This document shows positions 33,431-45,560 of a stretch of 64,000 bases of DNA, in pieces. The DNA is from Serinus canaria (lineage: Eukaryota; Chordata; Aves; Passeriformes; Fringillidae). The translations under genes were made by a program, and so were the position numbers. The DNA lies in NCBI RefSeq assembly GCF_022539315.1, contig NC_066332.1:1488001-1552000 (forward strand), written 5' to 3'. The notes beneath the pieces were generated by a model that saw only the letters and a program-made list of their open reading frames with translations, had not been told where the DNA came from and did no database searches. Position 1 is the stretch's first letter, and every line of letters begins with the position of its first letter.

Positions 33431-35530
33431 TGTCAACAGCAGCAGCAGCAGTGTCCGTGTGAGGGGCCAGGCTGCCTGAGCTGCCTCCCACAGCAGGATC
33501 CTTTGGAGCCACCTCCAAAACACCCCTGACCTCCAAAAGGATGGAAATGCTGTGCAGACAGAGGGCAGGAAGGGAGCAGAGGGGTGTTGGGGACACACAG
33601 CCCCATCCCTGACAGCAGCTCAGCCTCCTGTGTCCCTGAGATGGCTGTGGGACACACCACGGGAAGGAAATGCTGGTGGAGAGGCAGAGTGGTGTTAGGC
33701 ACCACCAGAAATCCCTGTTCTAAATCACAGCCAGCTTGGGACCAGGGGAATGGAGAAGACAAGCAGGGAAGGAGGCAGAGGGACAGGAGATGGTGGCCGA
33801 GGAGGGCACATGACACTGGCCAGTCCAGCCAGTGCCATCCTGGCTCTTCCACCAGCTCCCAGTGGGTTGGGCACGGGGGGACTCAGGTCTGAGCAGTGTC
33901 CCTTGACCTGGCTGAAGGCTGCCTTGTCCCCAGAGGGGTTTCTCTCAGGCTGAGGGTGAGTTTGGACCTTGCCCATGGAGTCTGGGCTGCAGTGCCATCC
34001 CCAGGCTGGGCAGAGCTGCCTGCTGGCCCTGCAGGGCACGGTGACTTTCAGCAGCTCCATCCAAACACGGCTTTAAAGGATCATGTGAGATCCCAGAGCT
34101 TAAAGACCAAGCGTGGTGGCTGCTGGCCACTCCTGCAGGTAACCAGCAGGGATGAATGGATGAATTTGTCAGGAGGGGAAGCTGGTGATAAGCAGGTATC
34201 TCCATAATTATTTGCAGAGATTAACGGAGCAGGTGCACTTGGGGCATAACTAATCCTTGAGAGACAAGGAGCAGGCAAAGACTGCAGGGGCTGATGTCTT
34301 TGAAACAGGTTAAACCAGTGACATTGCCCACCATCAGCATTGTGTTCCTTGCCTTTAAAATGCTGACACTTACAGGTTTGATGGTAACTAGACTGCATAG
34401 GGGCACCTTTGCTTTCACATCAGATCTGCTGACATGAACAAGAGTCGATTCAGATGGGCATCCAAACATTAAAGTCCTTCCCTATTTCCATAAAATGATT
34501 GGCAGGATGCCTACTGCTAGCAGCTGGTAGCGCTGCTGATAAATGGCATCTTGATAAAAACTTTGGGCTGTTTTAAGGAAAAAAAAAAAAAAACCCCACA
34601 CTCTTATTCTAATTCACTCAGCTCCTGACAGATGAGATGTCTCATCTCTAAAAATTAGATCCTGGTATTTTTGCTGTGTGTGGAGAGGGAAACAGCTTCC
34701 AGGGGCTGGGACAGCTCGGTGTGCCCCTGCCTCACCCCCTTCTGGGCAGGCAGCCGACCCCTCCGTGGGGCATCTCCCCTTCCCTGGCACTGAAATTGTA
34801 CAGCTGGGGACTCAGCAGAGAGTGCCCAAAATACAGCAAAGGTTATCCCCAGGAAAAGGAAAAGGGCTTTCCCTTCCCAGGTCTTGAACTACTGAAGCTT
34901 TGCACGGAGTCCTGCAGGTAAAATCTCACTGGGGCAGCTGAATGCCAGGGTCATTTCTAAGACACAGAGACCCAAACCATGGAACCAGGCCCTTCCTGCA
35001 ACCTAAAACCGAACCTCACTCTGCCCCCACAATATCACAGACTTCATTTCTGCACATAAAAGTCACCCAATGACGTTGTGAAGCCCCAAACAGTAACACA
35101 GGGAGCTCCAGGAACATTCCCTGCCCACGCAAAGGGAACAGCCACGGACGAGGACGGCGAAACCTCAAAGAATCCTTGGTGCTGCCAGAACCAGAACCAC
35201 CCCAGTCAGAACCAGAGCTCACTGAAACCAGCCCCTGCTTTATGGAGCTGCTGCCCTCCCCTTCTCCTTCCTGCCTCAGCCTGCCTCCAGATGTGCTGCC
35301 AGCTGTGCCAACACCAGCACTGAACCAACACATCTGCCCACCTGGCCGGGCTGTGCCAGCCTGGCACCATCTCCAACCCTTCCCAGGGCGGTGCCAGACC
35401 CCAGCCCCACTCAGCACCCAGCAAAACCAGCAGTGCCAGTTCATCAGCACGGCTCAGAGACACAGAACCCACCCTGAGATGGGCACTGAGAGCCCCCCAG
35501 CAGAGCCCCGGGGTTCAGGCAGCCCAGGGA
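33431..35530. other. Mixed unique non-coding DNA
   Basis: GC-rich 33450-34190 and 34680-35530 flank an AT-richer centre (34190-34660) with an A-run near 34580-34593. Frames of up to 174 residues overlap on both strands; none is recognisable. No transposon is seen. Confidence 0.45.
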
Positions 35531-35593
35531 GAGCAGGAAGGAGCAGGAAGGAGCAGGAAGGAGCAGGAAGGAGCAGGAAGGAGCAGGAAGGAG
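35531..35593. repeat. 10-bp minisatellite (gagcaggaag)6
   Basis: Six perfect 10-bp units run from 35531 to 35590 with three further matching bases. It is a pure-purine-biased array in otherwise unique GC-rich sequence. Reading frames across it produce EQEGAGRSRK-like repeats and are not genes. Confidence 0.95.
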
Positions 35594-36330
35594 GTGTCCC
35601 TCCATCAGCTCCCTGCTGGAGCCCCCCCAGGGCTCCTGAGCCCCCCAGGCTGGCTGTCCCCAAGGCCCAGCACAAGGAGCACAATCAGGAGCGGTGACAT
35701 CCCTACCTTGATTCCCGTCATGGTCGGCTGGAGTCGCTGGGAGAGCCGGGGCTCCAGAGCTGCCTGGCCATGGTGGGCTCTGACATGGTGGGGAATTTAC
35801 TGGGGAAACAAAAAAATACCCCACAAGTGTGAAATGTGACTGTCGATAAAGTAATCCTCAGCAATCAGACAAAATTAATTGTGTGAACATCATTGATCAA
35901 ACCTACTTAATACATTGGGTTTGTGGAAAGCTGGAATGTAATTTCATTACCAATCTGCTCCATCCTAATGAAATTTCTAATAACACTTTAATTTTGATTT
36001 CGGTTAAGGAGAGAATGATGGAAATTTTCTTTTGCTTCTCTTGTAAGGTTTTATTTTATTGGTTTTCTGCAATACCAGGGATACTAATTTTTTTTTTAAT
36101 TTGACATTTTATTAGCAGGGGCCTTAATATAACAACACAGATAAAAAACAAAATTACAAAACAGACAAACCTTACAGAAATAGAATTGATGTCAAACTTA
36201 AGGAGGCTAATTTTAAAGAAATTGATTTATTTCATGAGTGGTGATTTGGTTTTTTTTTTTTTTTTAAGTTCTAGCTGATTTTCTGACCTAAAGTGATTTA
36301 AATAATCCTGGTTTGCAGTTGCTCCTCTGT
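35594..36330. other. Unique DNA; AT-rich CNE candidate from 35830
   Basis: A short GC-rich part is followed by about 500 bp of AT-rich single-copy DNA (acaaaattaattgtgtg, ctaatgaaatttctaataac, aggctaattttaaag) with T-runs near 36090 and 36249-36266. It has no coding potential and may be a regulatory element or simply AT-rich intergenic DNA. Confidence 0.35.
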
Positions 36331-36861
36331 GGAGTTCTCCCAGAACAATGCTGGGAGAGGCAGCACCATGCCTGTGTTTGTAATGGGTAGATTAAGGGTG
36401 AGCAGACCCACGTTGGGAGCAAGGCCCCCTCAACTGGGACACAACCAAGACTTCACCCACCGGGTCAAGTTTCAAAAGGCACCATTGAGACCTCCATGCT
36501 GGGGCCAGGGGAGGGGTCAGAGGTTAAGCACGGGAGTGAGGGAGCATTGGGCAGGTAACCAATGTTTGGGATTCACAGGAAACCCCTGGGGGAGGTGCCC
36601 CCTGCCCCAGGGCCCTGCCTGGGCTTCCTGGGACCCCCATCCCAAGGGGGCAGAGAAAAGTGCCAATGTTACAGGAGAGGCCCAGCAGAAATGGAAATTG
36701 GTGGGCCCAAGGATTCCAGTCCAGGCTGAGCCTCCTCCTGCTGGAAATCCCAACCATTCTGCTGCTTTTGTGCTGCAAACACACAGCCCCTGCCTGCAGC
36801 ACACAGGGCAGGGCAACCCTGCTCCTGCAGCACTGGCTGCTCTGCTGGCTGGGCTGGCAGT
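36331..36861. other. GC-rich unique non-coding DNA
   Basis: Single-copy lead-in to the minisatellite. The long plus (391 aa) and minus (355 and 316 aa) frames that begin or end here are carried by the array that follows. Confidence 0.5.
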
Positions 36862-37420
36862 GCTCCTGGGCATGGAAATCTGTCCTGGCAGCAGCAGAGC
36901 TCCAGGGCATGGAAATCTGTCCTGCAGAGAGCTCCAGGGCATGGAAATCTGTCCTGCAGCAGCAGAGCTCCTGGGCATGGAAATCTGTCCTGCAGAGAGC
37001 TCCTGGGCATGGAAATCTGTCCTGGCAGCAGCAGTGCTCCAGGGCATGGAAATCTGTCCTGGCAGCAGCAGAGCTCCTGGGCATGGAAATCTGTCCTGCA
37101 GCAGCAGTGCTCCAGGGCATGGAAATCTGTCCTGCAGCAGCAGTGCTCCAGGGCATGGCCATCTCCTGTCCTGCAGGAGCAGTAGAGCTCCAGGGCATGG
37201 CCATCTCCTGTCCTGCAGCAGCAGAGCTCCAGCGCATGGCCATCTCCTGTCCTGCAGCAGCAGTGCTCCAGTGCATGGCCATCTCCTGTCCTGCAGCAGC
37301 AGTGCTCCAGTGCATGGCCATCTCCTGTCCTGCAGCAGCAGTGCTCCAGTGCATGGCCATCTCCTGTCCTGCAGCAGCAGTGCTCCAGTGCATGGCCATC
37401 TCCTGTCCTGCAGCAGCAGG
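36862..37420. repeat. Two-family 32-42-bp minisatellite, 15 copies
   Basis: Fifteen head-to-tail units all begin gctcc. Units 1-8 (36862-37144) carry catggaaatctgtcctg and are 32, 36 or 37 bp. Units 9-15 (37145-37420) carry catggccatctcctgtcctg and are 39 bp, except unit 9 at 42 bp. Starts: 36862, 36899, 36931, 36967, 36999, 37036, 37073, 37109, 37145, 37187, 37226, 37265, 37304, 37343, 37382. The last four are identical apart from the final base, so growth is most recent at the right end. Open frames on both strands are artefacts. Confidence 0.97.
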
Positions 37421-38619
37421 ATGCTCAGGGTGCACTCTGCACCAGGGCTGGCTGGGCTGAGCACACAGGAGCACAGAGCGTGCATGCTTGCTGCAGGAAG
37501 GTGATGCTCTTTGACTACTGAACTGGTGCCTGTCTCTGGTATTTCCATTTTCAGCAATCTGATGTGTTTTGGAGATTTATTCATGACTGGTGTAGTGAAA
37601 AATTGGAAAAGGCTAGCGGGATAGCCATGGCCTGGAGATCCAGCAGCTGATTGAGGCTACAACTGAATTACTGTCAGAGGCATCATGCAAGGTTCACTCC
37701 TGCGAGTGGGGAGTTGAATCTTTATATTAATAAGTGAACATGAACTATCAGAGAGACTGGCATATGTCTGCTGCCAGGCAGGGCTGGGAGGGAGCTGTCA
37801 GATCAAGGGGGAACTCCAGCAGACAAATGGAGAAGCTCCAGTGCCCCCTTCATGTGCTCAGAGGTGTCTCAGGGAGAATTTACTGGTGCACAAAGGCTCA
37901 GAGCTGCCTAGGACTGAATCCCTGGGTGAAAGCAGACAGGGAATCTTGGAGCTCCTGGTGAAAACCACAGCCCCTTGTTTGAAATAAAACCACAAGGGAT
38001 ACGTGCTGATAATGCACATCCAGAGATCCCAGTCCAGCCAGGAACACCTGAGAACTCAGGGAAACACCTTTAACCCTAACCAAGCCCAGAAGCCCAAACC
38101 TATAGCAGGTGTTATAGAAATGATAATCTGTGCCCCGTTTCCAACAAGGAAAGGAGAACGTGCTGGTCAGTGCTGATCACTGTCCTCCCCCTCAGCTCCT
38201 CCATGGCCTCCACAGTGGCCACTTCCAAAGCTGTCCCACAATTATTTCCACATCAGCACAAGAAGCTCCATCCCCATCTTGCTTTCCCCCTACTGGGTGT
38301 AAAAGGATGGAAGGAAATGTCCCTTTCCACAAGGCTGGTTCTCCCCAGCCTCAACTTTTGAGAAAATAATGCAAATAAGCAAGGAGTTTTCAATTTTTAA
38401 TCTCTCTTTTAAGCAGATTTAACCCACCCAGGGCCCACTCTGAGCCAGGCTGGGTTTAGCTGGGTCTTGGGAGCTCCTCCAGGGGAGTTTCCAAGGGAAG
38501 GAGAACCAAGGCTGTCTGGGAGGGATCATGCACCAGAGCCCCCCTGAGCCAACACCCCTCCTGGAGATCAGACCCCCCCTGTATTTCAGGGGTTTCTGAT
38601 CTTTCTGCTTTCTCCACAG
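37421..38619. other. Mixed unique non-coding DNA
   Basis: Single-copy GC-moderate DNA, AT-richer at 37560-37760 and 38360-38420. No recognised gene, RNA or mobile element. Confidence 0.5.
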
Positions 38620-39090
38620 CCCCGTTGCTCTTTGCTAATCATTAATGCCACGGCTGTCCTTGGCAAGGCACAGAGAAGGGCCCACAGAAAGGCAGGAGAG
38701 CTGATTTCCTAATAATTTATGGCTCCAACAAAGTTGCAGAGCAGCAACCAAGTATGCAAGAGAGGTTGGGGTGAAAAATTATTTACAAAGTGAATGCCCT
38801 GAAGACACTTGTACTGGACAACAATTACTGCCCCTTAATTAACTGAAATTTAGTTCACCCGTCGACTGAGGCATGTCCAGTGCTAAAGTTATGCCACTAC
38901 TGCTGTCTCTGACTGGTTAATGAATATAAATCAGATGGTTTATAGTTAGTGAACATGTAATAGGCTTGCAATGAGTTGAATTCCAATGCAAAATGCCCGG
39001 GGATAGGAACATGCCATCCATAAAATATATATAAATAACAGATTTACATTTCTACAAGGAGAAAAACAAAGCTGTTCTCCCATCTTGGTA
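38620..39090. other. Candidate conserved non-coding element
   Basis: AT-rich unique DNA: gctaatcattaatgcc, cctaataatttatggc, ccttaattaactgaaattt, gttaatgaatataaatcag, aaaatatatataaataac. The TTAATTAA core and repeat-free composition fit an enhancer-type element. Conservation was not tested. Confidence 0.4.
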
Positions 39091-39930
39091 TTCTCCCATC
39101 ATCTCTGGCTCCCCAGTGAGACATGGGATCAGCGAGGAGGAGTTTGAGAGTCAGATCACCCAAGGTGCAGCTCCCAAAAGGCCAAAATTCCCCTGTGTCC
39201 TCCTAATTTCCTTCCCAGCCAGGGAGCCCCCAAGCCCTGCAGCTTTGTCCTGGCCCCTTCAGAGCTGCTTGGGAGCAGTGCCCGAGGGCCAGCAGCACTG
39301 AAGGTGACCCCTGGAGCTGCAGAGCACCTGCTGCAGCCTCCAAAGCCTGGCCAGAGGCAGCTGGAGAGGGCAGTGCTGCCTTGGCTTGGCTCTGAGTCAA
39401 TGCCTGGGGACAGGGCTGTGCTTTTGCCGTGGCTCCTTCTGCATGAGCCTTCACTGACAGCAGGAGAAAAGAGCACACAGCTAAAGCCCCGTCTCTAGAG
39501 AGAATTTGGGATAAAAAACCAAAACTACAGCAACACCCTGCCCCTTGTTCTGCACTCAGCCCTGAGCACTGGCTGCAAACAAGCAAATCTCTCCAAGTTC
39601 CTTGAAAAATAACCTGGATTTGGGGCCAGCTGAGAGCTGGCTAGGTCTGGCCAAAGACCCTGCAGCTGGGTAAAGCTTAACCCAGGCTTGGCATCACCCA
39701 GGTGTTGTTCTGGGTCAGGTCAAGGATGGAGACTGCTGATCTTGAGCCTCTCACCCCACTCCAGGCAGATAAAGCTCCTCTGGGTCGTTCTGTGGAGTGC
39801 CCAGAGGATGCTGAGCCCCAAACCCCAAACTCTTGAGGAGCTGCTGGCACCAAGCCTCAGGTAGGAACAGCCATCAAAAAAACCAGCCTGTGTCAAAAAA
39901 CCTCAGTCTCAGCTCTTTCCACTTCCTTGC
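39091..39930. other. GC-moderate unique non-coding DNA
   Basis: Single-copy DNA. Frames of 60-127 residues overlap on both strands without recognisable domains. Nothing further is seen. Confidence 0.5.
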
Positions 39931-40215
39931 TGCAGAAGCAAGAAATTGTGGACTTTATTTATTGCACAAATTAGGTACAAGAAAATTATTTTCTTAATGT
40001 GAGACTTGATGAATGTTCTCAACTCTCCACCCTGCTAGGAAGAGGGGATTACAATGAAAATTATTTACAAAGCATGTGCTACCCTGCAGGGATATTTATT
40101 CAGGCAGGGGATGTTTCCGCAGATTTTGTTGACAAAGGCAAATCAAATTACATTTTTGTGAGCATTACAACGAGCATCTTGATTTGCTATGGACATCAGC
40201 TGGCTCCTGGCTGAG
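39931..40215. other. Candidate conserved non-coding element
   Basis: AT-rich unique stretch (ctttatttattgcac, gaaaattattttcttaatg, gaaaattatttacaaagc). A 71-codon frame at 39999-40214 crosses it but resembles no known protein. Probably non-coding. Confidence 0.3.
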
Positions 40216-42199
40216 CCTGGGAAGCAGCTCGGGCCCAGCACCCTCCAGGCACCTACAAAGGTGGTCATTTTTGGGAACAGATGGGGAAAGTGCTCTGCAA
40301 GCTGTTCAGGCTCTTCTAAATATTGATTGGGAGCTTTTCTCCCTTTAAAATGTATATAAGTTGTTATAAAAACCCCACACTCAGATTAAAGAGGGTTAAT
40401 GGCTCTGGGGGCAAGGGGAGATCTCAGGAGCCCCCAAACCCCTGACAGAACAACAAAAGGCAGAGCTGGAGCTCACCTGAGCCCTGCCTGCCCCAAAACC
40501 ACCCACCAGGTGCATGAGCACAGAGCTGCAGCTGTGGACTGACACTCAGAGCACATGTGCAACATCAGAACTCTAAATCCAGTTTTTGCTGCTGCCTTAG
40601 AATGGCTCCTTTCAGCCAGGGGACACCGAGCAGCAGCCCTGGCAGGAGCTCCTCCAGCAGGGCTTTTCCTGAATTCCTGCATTTATGTCATAATCCAGCT
40701 TTTCCATGGGCTCAGGGTTAGCCTGAGATGGGGCACAGCTCTCTGCCCACACTGCCAGGGTGGGAATGGTCTGGGAAGAGCACAGGAAGACTGAGAGCAT
40801 GGATTGCACAAAGAAATGGTTCAGAGCTACCAGAAAATCACCTCAGAGCAGCATCTCTGATCCCCTCTGATTAAACCTGTGGGTCTTAAACTTGGTCTTC
40901 AATCAGGGCTCTGGGAGGTCCCAGCAGATTACAGCATCCCTGTGCTCAGCCATCATAATGACTTGTGAGTGATTAGCTTAACCAGCATTTCACCCAATTC
41001 AATTTCCATGGCTGGCCTATCCCTACCAGGGAAGACGTTCACATTAATTTTTACATAATTAAATCAGGAATGACCCCGGTGCCAATGAAATAAAACCTCA
41101 GTTCTTCCTGGGCTTCAGTGCACTCAGCTTGGCTTTAACCCTCAGAGCACAAAACTTGGCTGGAAGGGACGGATCTGCTCCAGGTGCTCTTCCAGAGGCA
41201 GAGGAAGGGACTCTTCCAGTCCCTCTGCCTTCCCCAGGCTGAGTGACCCCAACAGCCACCCTGCTCCCAGCTCCCCATCACAGCACCAGAAAAGCCCCTT
41301 GCATGGCCAGTCCTGCACCTCACTTCAACTTTTAGATTGAATTTTCTGGAAAAAGCCTAAAGGAGCAGCACAACAACCCACTGAGTGATGGCCCAGCTCC
41401 GTGATTTCCAGGGATCCCCTGATTCCTGGGCACTCCCAAGAGACACAATTTGTCTCCCTGTCCACCACGAGCTGCAGCAAGTCCTGACCACCTGCAGAAC
41501 CAAGTGGGCAACCCGAAGGTGAAGGCCAGGCCTCCCCCCAGGTGCCCTCCCAGGAGAAGACCTCCCTTCCTTGGCAGTCCTTCCCAAACCCCTCAGCCCC
41601 TCTGCTCCCACTGCTCCCAGGGTCCTGACCACTCCCTGGGATGTCCAACGAGGATAATTACTGAGTGTTTCATTAACCAACTCCCCTTTGGAGGCAGCAG
41701 CAGTTCCTCACTTCTACTGTAATTTTAATTGGAGGGCAAACATGATCTTTGTAGAGACAAAGCCTCATTCTTCTCTCCCTTGCAACAGTTTAAATCAATA
41801 CTAACCCGAGGCTGCTTGGAAATATTTAATGAAAACTATTTTGACAGAAAATTGGATTCTTGATGAGGCAAAATATTTGTTTTCAAAGGAAAACTTTCAT
41901 TTTGTTGAGAACCCTAAACTTTTCCAGTTTCCACTGGAAGGTCACACCTCAGCCATCACCCTTGTGCTTCTTTTGTCCCTGCTGAAGGGAAGGTGTGCAG
42001 GCAGCCAAGGGGATGAGATCCCATCCCTGGCTCTCAGGGCTGGAGCCAGGAGCCTTGTGAACCCTGTGGGGGTCACAACCTTCGCGCTGTGACCTGTCCC
42101 ACTGTGACAAAAGCCCGGGGGGCTGGGGGCAGGTGCTGTGTGCCAGCAGCAGGGGCTGGAGCACGGCTGGGCGCAAAGCCCGCGCCCCGGGGCTCTGCT
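40216..42199. other. Mixed unique non-coding DNA
   Basis: GC-moderate with AT-richer parts at 40320-40400, 40960-41090 and 41700-41930. No repeats beyond short homopolymers. Several overlapping frames at 41325-41680 on the minus strand have no recognisable domain. Confidence 0.45.
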
Positions 42200-43060
42200 G
42201 CTCGTTCACCTTGGGGTGAAATTAGCGATGGCAAAAAAACACCTTACTCAGGTCTTGGCTAATGATTATCCCATTAAAGAATCAGCTGACATAATATCAT
42301 TTAGTGGTTTTATAAACCTCAGTGACAACAAGACTGATGGGGCCTAAAGCCCCGACAGCTCAACTGCCCAGAGCAGAGGAAGGTACAGGAATCTGCTCTT
42401 TTACTGTGCTGTGGATTTCATGGCACTAAAACCCCACAATAAAAGAATCCTTGGCAAGGTGGGTGACCTTTGCCTGTCCCCTGAAGCACAGGGATGCTCA
42501 CACCCAGCCCTCCCACTCGCTGGCACCTTTCCACCCAGCCTAAAATCTGCAAGTGGAGCAAGTCACAGTGAGCGGCTGGGCTGCCCCAGCCTCGGCAGGG
42601 GTGCAGCAGCTGGGGGGTTCTGTCCGTGCTGCTGACCCCCCTGGAGTCCCCAGAGCCCCCAGAGAGGAGCTCTGCCCGGTGACCCCAGCCCCAGCAGCGA
42701 TGCTGGAGGGTGCTGAGCCCGGGCTCTGCGGCAGCAGCTCCGCAGCCGACCCCGGCTCAGGCACCGCCAATTTGGGACAAGGGGAGGTCAGGCCAGCCCG
42801 GCTCCCAGGTGCAGGTGGCTGCTGCATTTAGCCCATTGAACTAAAAAGGGAACAAAGTGTGCGTGCTGCAGCTCCTGCCCTCACCCATCCCTGCTCCAGA
42901 GCCACTGGTGCTGTGCTGGCAGGACTAACACAAGCTCCCAGGGCGTTGAGTGTGCTGTGATGCTCAGGGGATCTGGCAGGGCACGTGGCCTGTTCTGCTG
43001 GTTTAAAAGAGGCACCACACAGGGGAGCACTGCCCAGCAAGTGCCTTCCACTCTGCTTTA
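42200..43060. other. Small AT-rich island followed by GC-rich DNA
   Basis: A possible CNE lies at 42225-42340 (ctaatgattatcccattaaa, tcatttagtggttttata). A GC-rich, mildly CpG-bearing stretch follows at 42540-42830, where frames on opposite strands are open by composition. No gene is recognised. Confidence 0.35.
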
Positions 43061-43067
43061 CGAATGC

Positions 43068-43118
43068 ATATATATATATATATAAATATAAATAAAATTT
43101 TAAATTTTTTTACTATTC
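43068..43118. repeat. (AT)n microsatellite with AT-rich tail
   Basis: Alternating AT from 43068 to 43084 (8.5 units) is continued by an imperfect A/T-only stretch to about 43110. Confidence 0.85.
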
Positions 43119-43560
43119 AAAAAACAAAAAAAAAGTCAAGCCAAATAAAGCATTGGCCTAAGGCACCACTGCACCCCAGCATTCTCTATTATGCATTTGA
43201 GAAGGGGAGGGGGAAAAAAAAAAAGAAGCTTTGCTTTTCTCCCCCTTGCCTGGGTGTCATGAGCAAGAAATGAACAGCTGACCTGAGTTTGAATTTAGAG
43301 TGTTCATTAATAGGATATTATGCCATATGCTCAGCACACTGTCTTTTTTTTTTAATGCAGCCGCCAATTTGAGAGAATTTCTAATTAGTAATGGTATAAT
43401 GAGAGTATTCAGAGGCTAATGTGGTGGGTGGGGAAGCGAAATAAATCGCTTGGTGTGGACTGGAAATATTTCTGTTGGAATTGCTGGGGAAATAATGACC
43501 CGCCGTAAAGGGCTGCGATCTCTGACAGATGAAGGACGCTCGGGGAGGTTACAGGAACTG
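43119..43560. other. Candidate conserved non-coding element
   Basis: AT-rich unique DNA (gagtgttcattaataggat, gagaatttctaattagtaatgg, gtataatgagagtattcag) ends in a CpG-containing part at 43498-43560 (acccgccgtaaagggctgcg). Regulatory role is inferred. Confidence 0.35.
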
Positions 43561-44881
43561 CACAGGGAGCATTTATCAGAGCAGGGGGAAAGGTGAGACC
43601 ATTTGGGCTGCCCCAGCTTCATGCAGGGAATGGCTGGCAAGGAAAAACATCTGAGCTGGGGCTGGGCTGGACGGGAGGGAGGCAGCACAAAGGAGACCCC
43701 GGGAAGGAGAGCCCTGGCAGGGGGAGATGCTCAGGGGGTGGAAGTGCCTGAGCCTGGGGAGCTTTGACCCTCCCAGGAGCACCCAGGCATTGGTGCCCAG
43801 CAGGACACAGCAGTGGGGAATGTTCAGGAGCACAGAACCAGCTGCTCTGTGAGCCAGGGGTGATGGAGGCAGGGACAGGGAGATGTCCAGGCTGCCCAAA
43901 ATGCAGCCTGGAAAGTGTTTTTGCTCTGTGTTTGGGTGTCACTTCATTTGCTGCCAATACTGTTATAGAAAATCTGGATTTTTGAGGCACAGATACAGGT
44001 AGGTGTTTGTGGGAACCTGTTGGTGTGAAGTGTTCAATGTATTTTTAATAAAATGAAGCTTTGAGGGTTGTGAGCTAACAGAGAGCCTGTCTGAGGCTGC
44101 TTTACCCTGCAGGGTATGGGCAGAAGATAAACCTACAGAAACCATGGCACAGGTGCAGAGGAGCCCACCCTCAAATCCCAGAGCATCCTGCTTCTTGAAC
44201 TCTGGTTTTTACAGAACAGAAAAGGAACAGATTCTCAATGGTTTGCAAAAAGTCAGGCTGCAAGATAGGAAAACGCTCCTCACCCCATTAAGAAAACATA
44301 GCACTGACAAACTGGAAAATAAAACAATAAAATAAAACATTTTCCCAGGGGTTTGGTCTGGGGTGGATGTGGGAGTTGCGCTGTCTGGTCTGAGAGCACC
44401 AGCTCGTTCCTCTGCTTTCAGAGGGAAATTCCAAGCAGTGACAGGGAAAATCTGCATATTGTAAGCATAAAAGAAATAAAACTAATAAAATGATTGTCTT
44501 TCTCCCATGTAGGCAGCCCCAAGTCCCTGGTGAGGAATACACCCTGTGCTGCAGAGGACAGAATTCCCACTGCAGCTCTGCAGGCTTTGGGAACACCGTG
44601 GCTCCTCCCTGCAGCCTCGGCTGGAACACATGCAGATTTCCCCAAATGAGCTGTCATTAATTTGCCTTTTGATTGGACCAATTAGATCTTCAACACTGTA
44701 GGAAATAATTTTTTACTAATGATTAAGCTGCAGACCAGGAGCTTTGCTCTCCAGTGCGATGGTTTCGCGGCGGTGCCATGAAGTTCTGCAATCACAGAGT
44801 GTCCCCAGCACTCCCTGCTCCCCTTGTGACACACACGGATGGCCCAGGAACAGGGAATGGTCCTGGGACAGCAGAGGATGC
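43561..44881. other. Mixed unique non-coding DNA
   Basis: GC-rich 43561-43920, then AT-richer 43930-44350 and 44640-44720 (aaattttttactaatgat-type words), separated by GC-moderate DNA. Frames up to 123 residues on opposite strands are unrecognisable. Confidence 0.45.
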
Positions 44882-44944
44882 TGGGGTTGGAACTGGATGG
44901 GCTTTAAGCTCCCTTCCCACCCAAAGCATCCTGGAATTCTGTGG
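44882..44944 (+). mobile_element. CR1 LINE 3' terminal fragment (sense)
   Basis: About 60 bp match the last part of the avian CR1 3' end: ggttggaactggatgggctt, taagctcccttcccaccca, then a degenerate tail (ctggaattctgtgg). It is heavily 5'-truncated and abuts a second, oppositely oriented CR1 fragment. Confidence 0.75.
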
Positions 44945-44949
44945 TTTCC

Positions 44950-45087
44950 TGCCCATCCCAGGCTGCTCCAAACCCTGTCCAACCTGGCCTGGGGCACTCC
45001 CAGGGATGGGGCAGAAGAATTTCTTCCTAACATTCCATCTAAGCCTGCTCTCTTCCAGCTTAAAGCCATTCCCTCTTTCCTGCTGGG
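44950..45087 (-). mobile_element. CR1 LINE 3' region fragment (antisense)
   Basis: On the plus strand this reads as the complement of the CR1 3' region: the caggctgctccaaaccctg and tccaacctggcctggggcac words, cccagggatggggcag, aagaatttcttcctaac, agcttaaagccattccctct. The element's own tail-proximal 90 or so bases are missing, so its truncated 3' side faces the sense fragment at 44882-44944. Confidence 0.85.
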
Positions 45088-45560
45088 GAGCTGACAGGCA
45101 TGGACCAAGCAGAGCAGAAAGGGAAGGATCTGCTCCAGCCCCAAACCAGGGACCGGCCCAGCCGCCAGGCACTCGGGGATTGTGTAAACCCTGCTTGGAA
45201 AATTAAATATTCATAATGCTCATATTAGATTCTAGAGCACCTTTTAGGAAGAAATAAATGAGATTTGCTTTAAAAGAAGGAAAAAGGCACAGGGGCCATG
45301 TAGAACCAAGGCACAGCTTCATAAATAATATGTTTTTATGCCAACACTCAACAATTAAAAGGCTTAAGATTCGTTTTGGAGAATGAATCGAGCTTAAAAT
45401 TCATTCTCCAACCCTCTTTCACGTGCACAGGAAAATTAATGCATTCACCCAATATATTTTTAGAAGGGATTTATTCCTTGCTCTCATGCCATCCTTATTT
45501 TCCCAACTAATAGATGTGAGTGGTGAAGTGTAAGCAAGGTTTTTTCCCCTCCTTTAAAGT
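45088..45560. other. Candidate conserved non-coding element
   Basis: After about 90 bp of GC-rich DNA the sequence becomes AT-rich and unique (gaaaattaaatattcataatg, cataaataatatgtttttatg, acaattaaaaggcttaag, gaaaattaatgcattc). It contains the 13-bp-arm hairpin at 45376-45411. Function is inferred from composition. Confidence 0.4.
45376..45411. repeat. Perfect 13-bp inverted repeat
   Basis: ttggagaatgaat (45376-45388) pairs exactly with attcattctccaa (45399-45411) across the 10-base spacer cgagcttaaa. It lies inside a CNE-like block. It could be a dimeric binding site or a small RNA hairpin; no known element is recognised. Confidence 0.85.

Noticed and set aside
36329..37584. Frames of 391, 355, 316 and 266 codons
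   Set aside because: All are carried by the 32-42-bp minisatellite on both strands. Unit lengths change by non-multiples of three.
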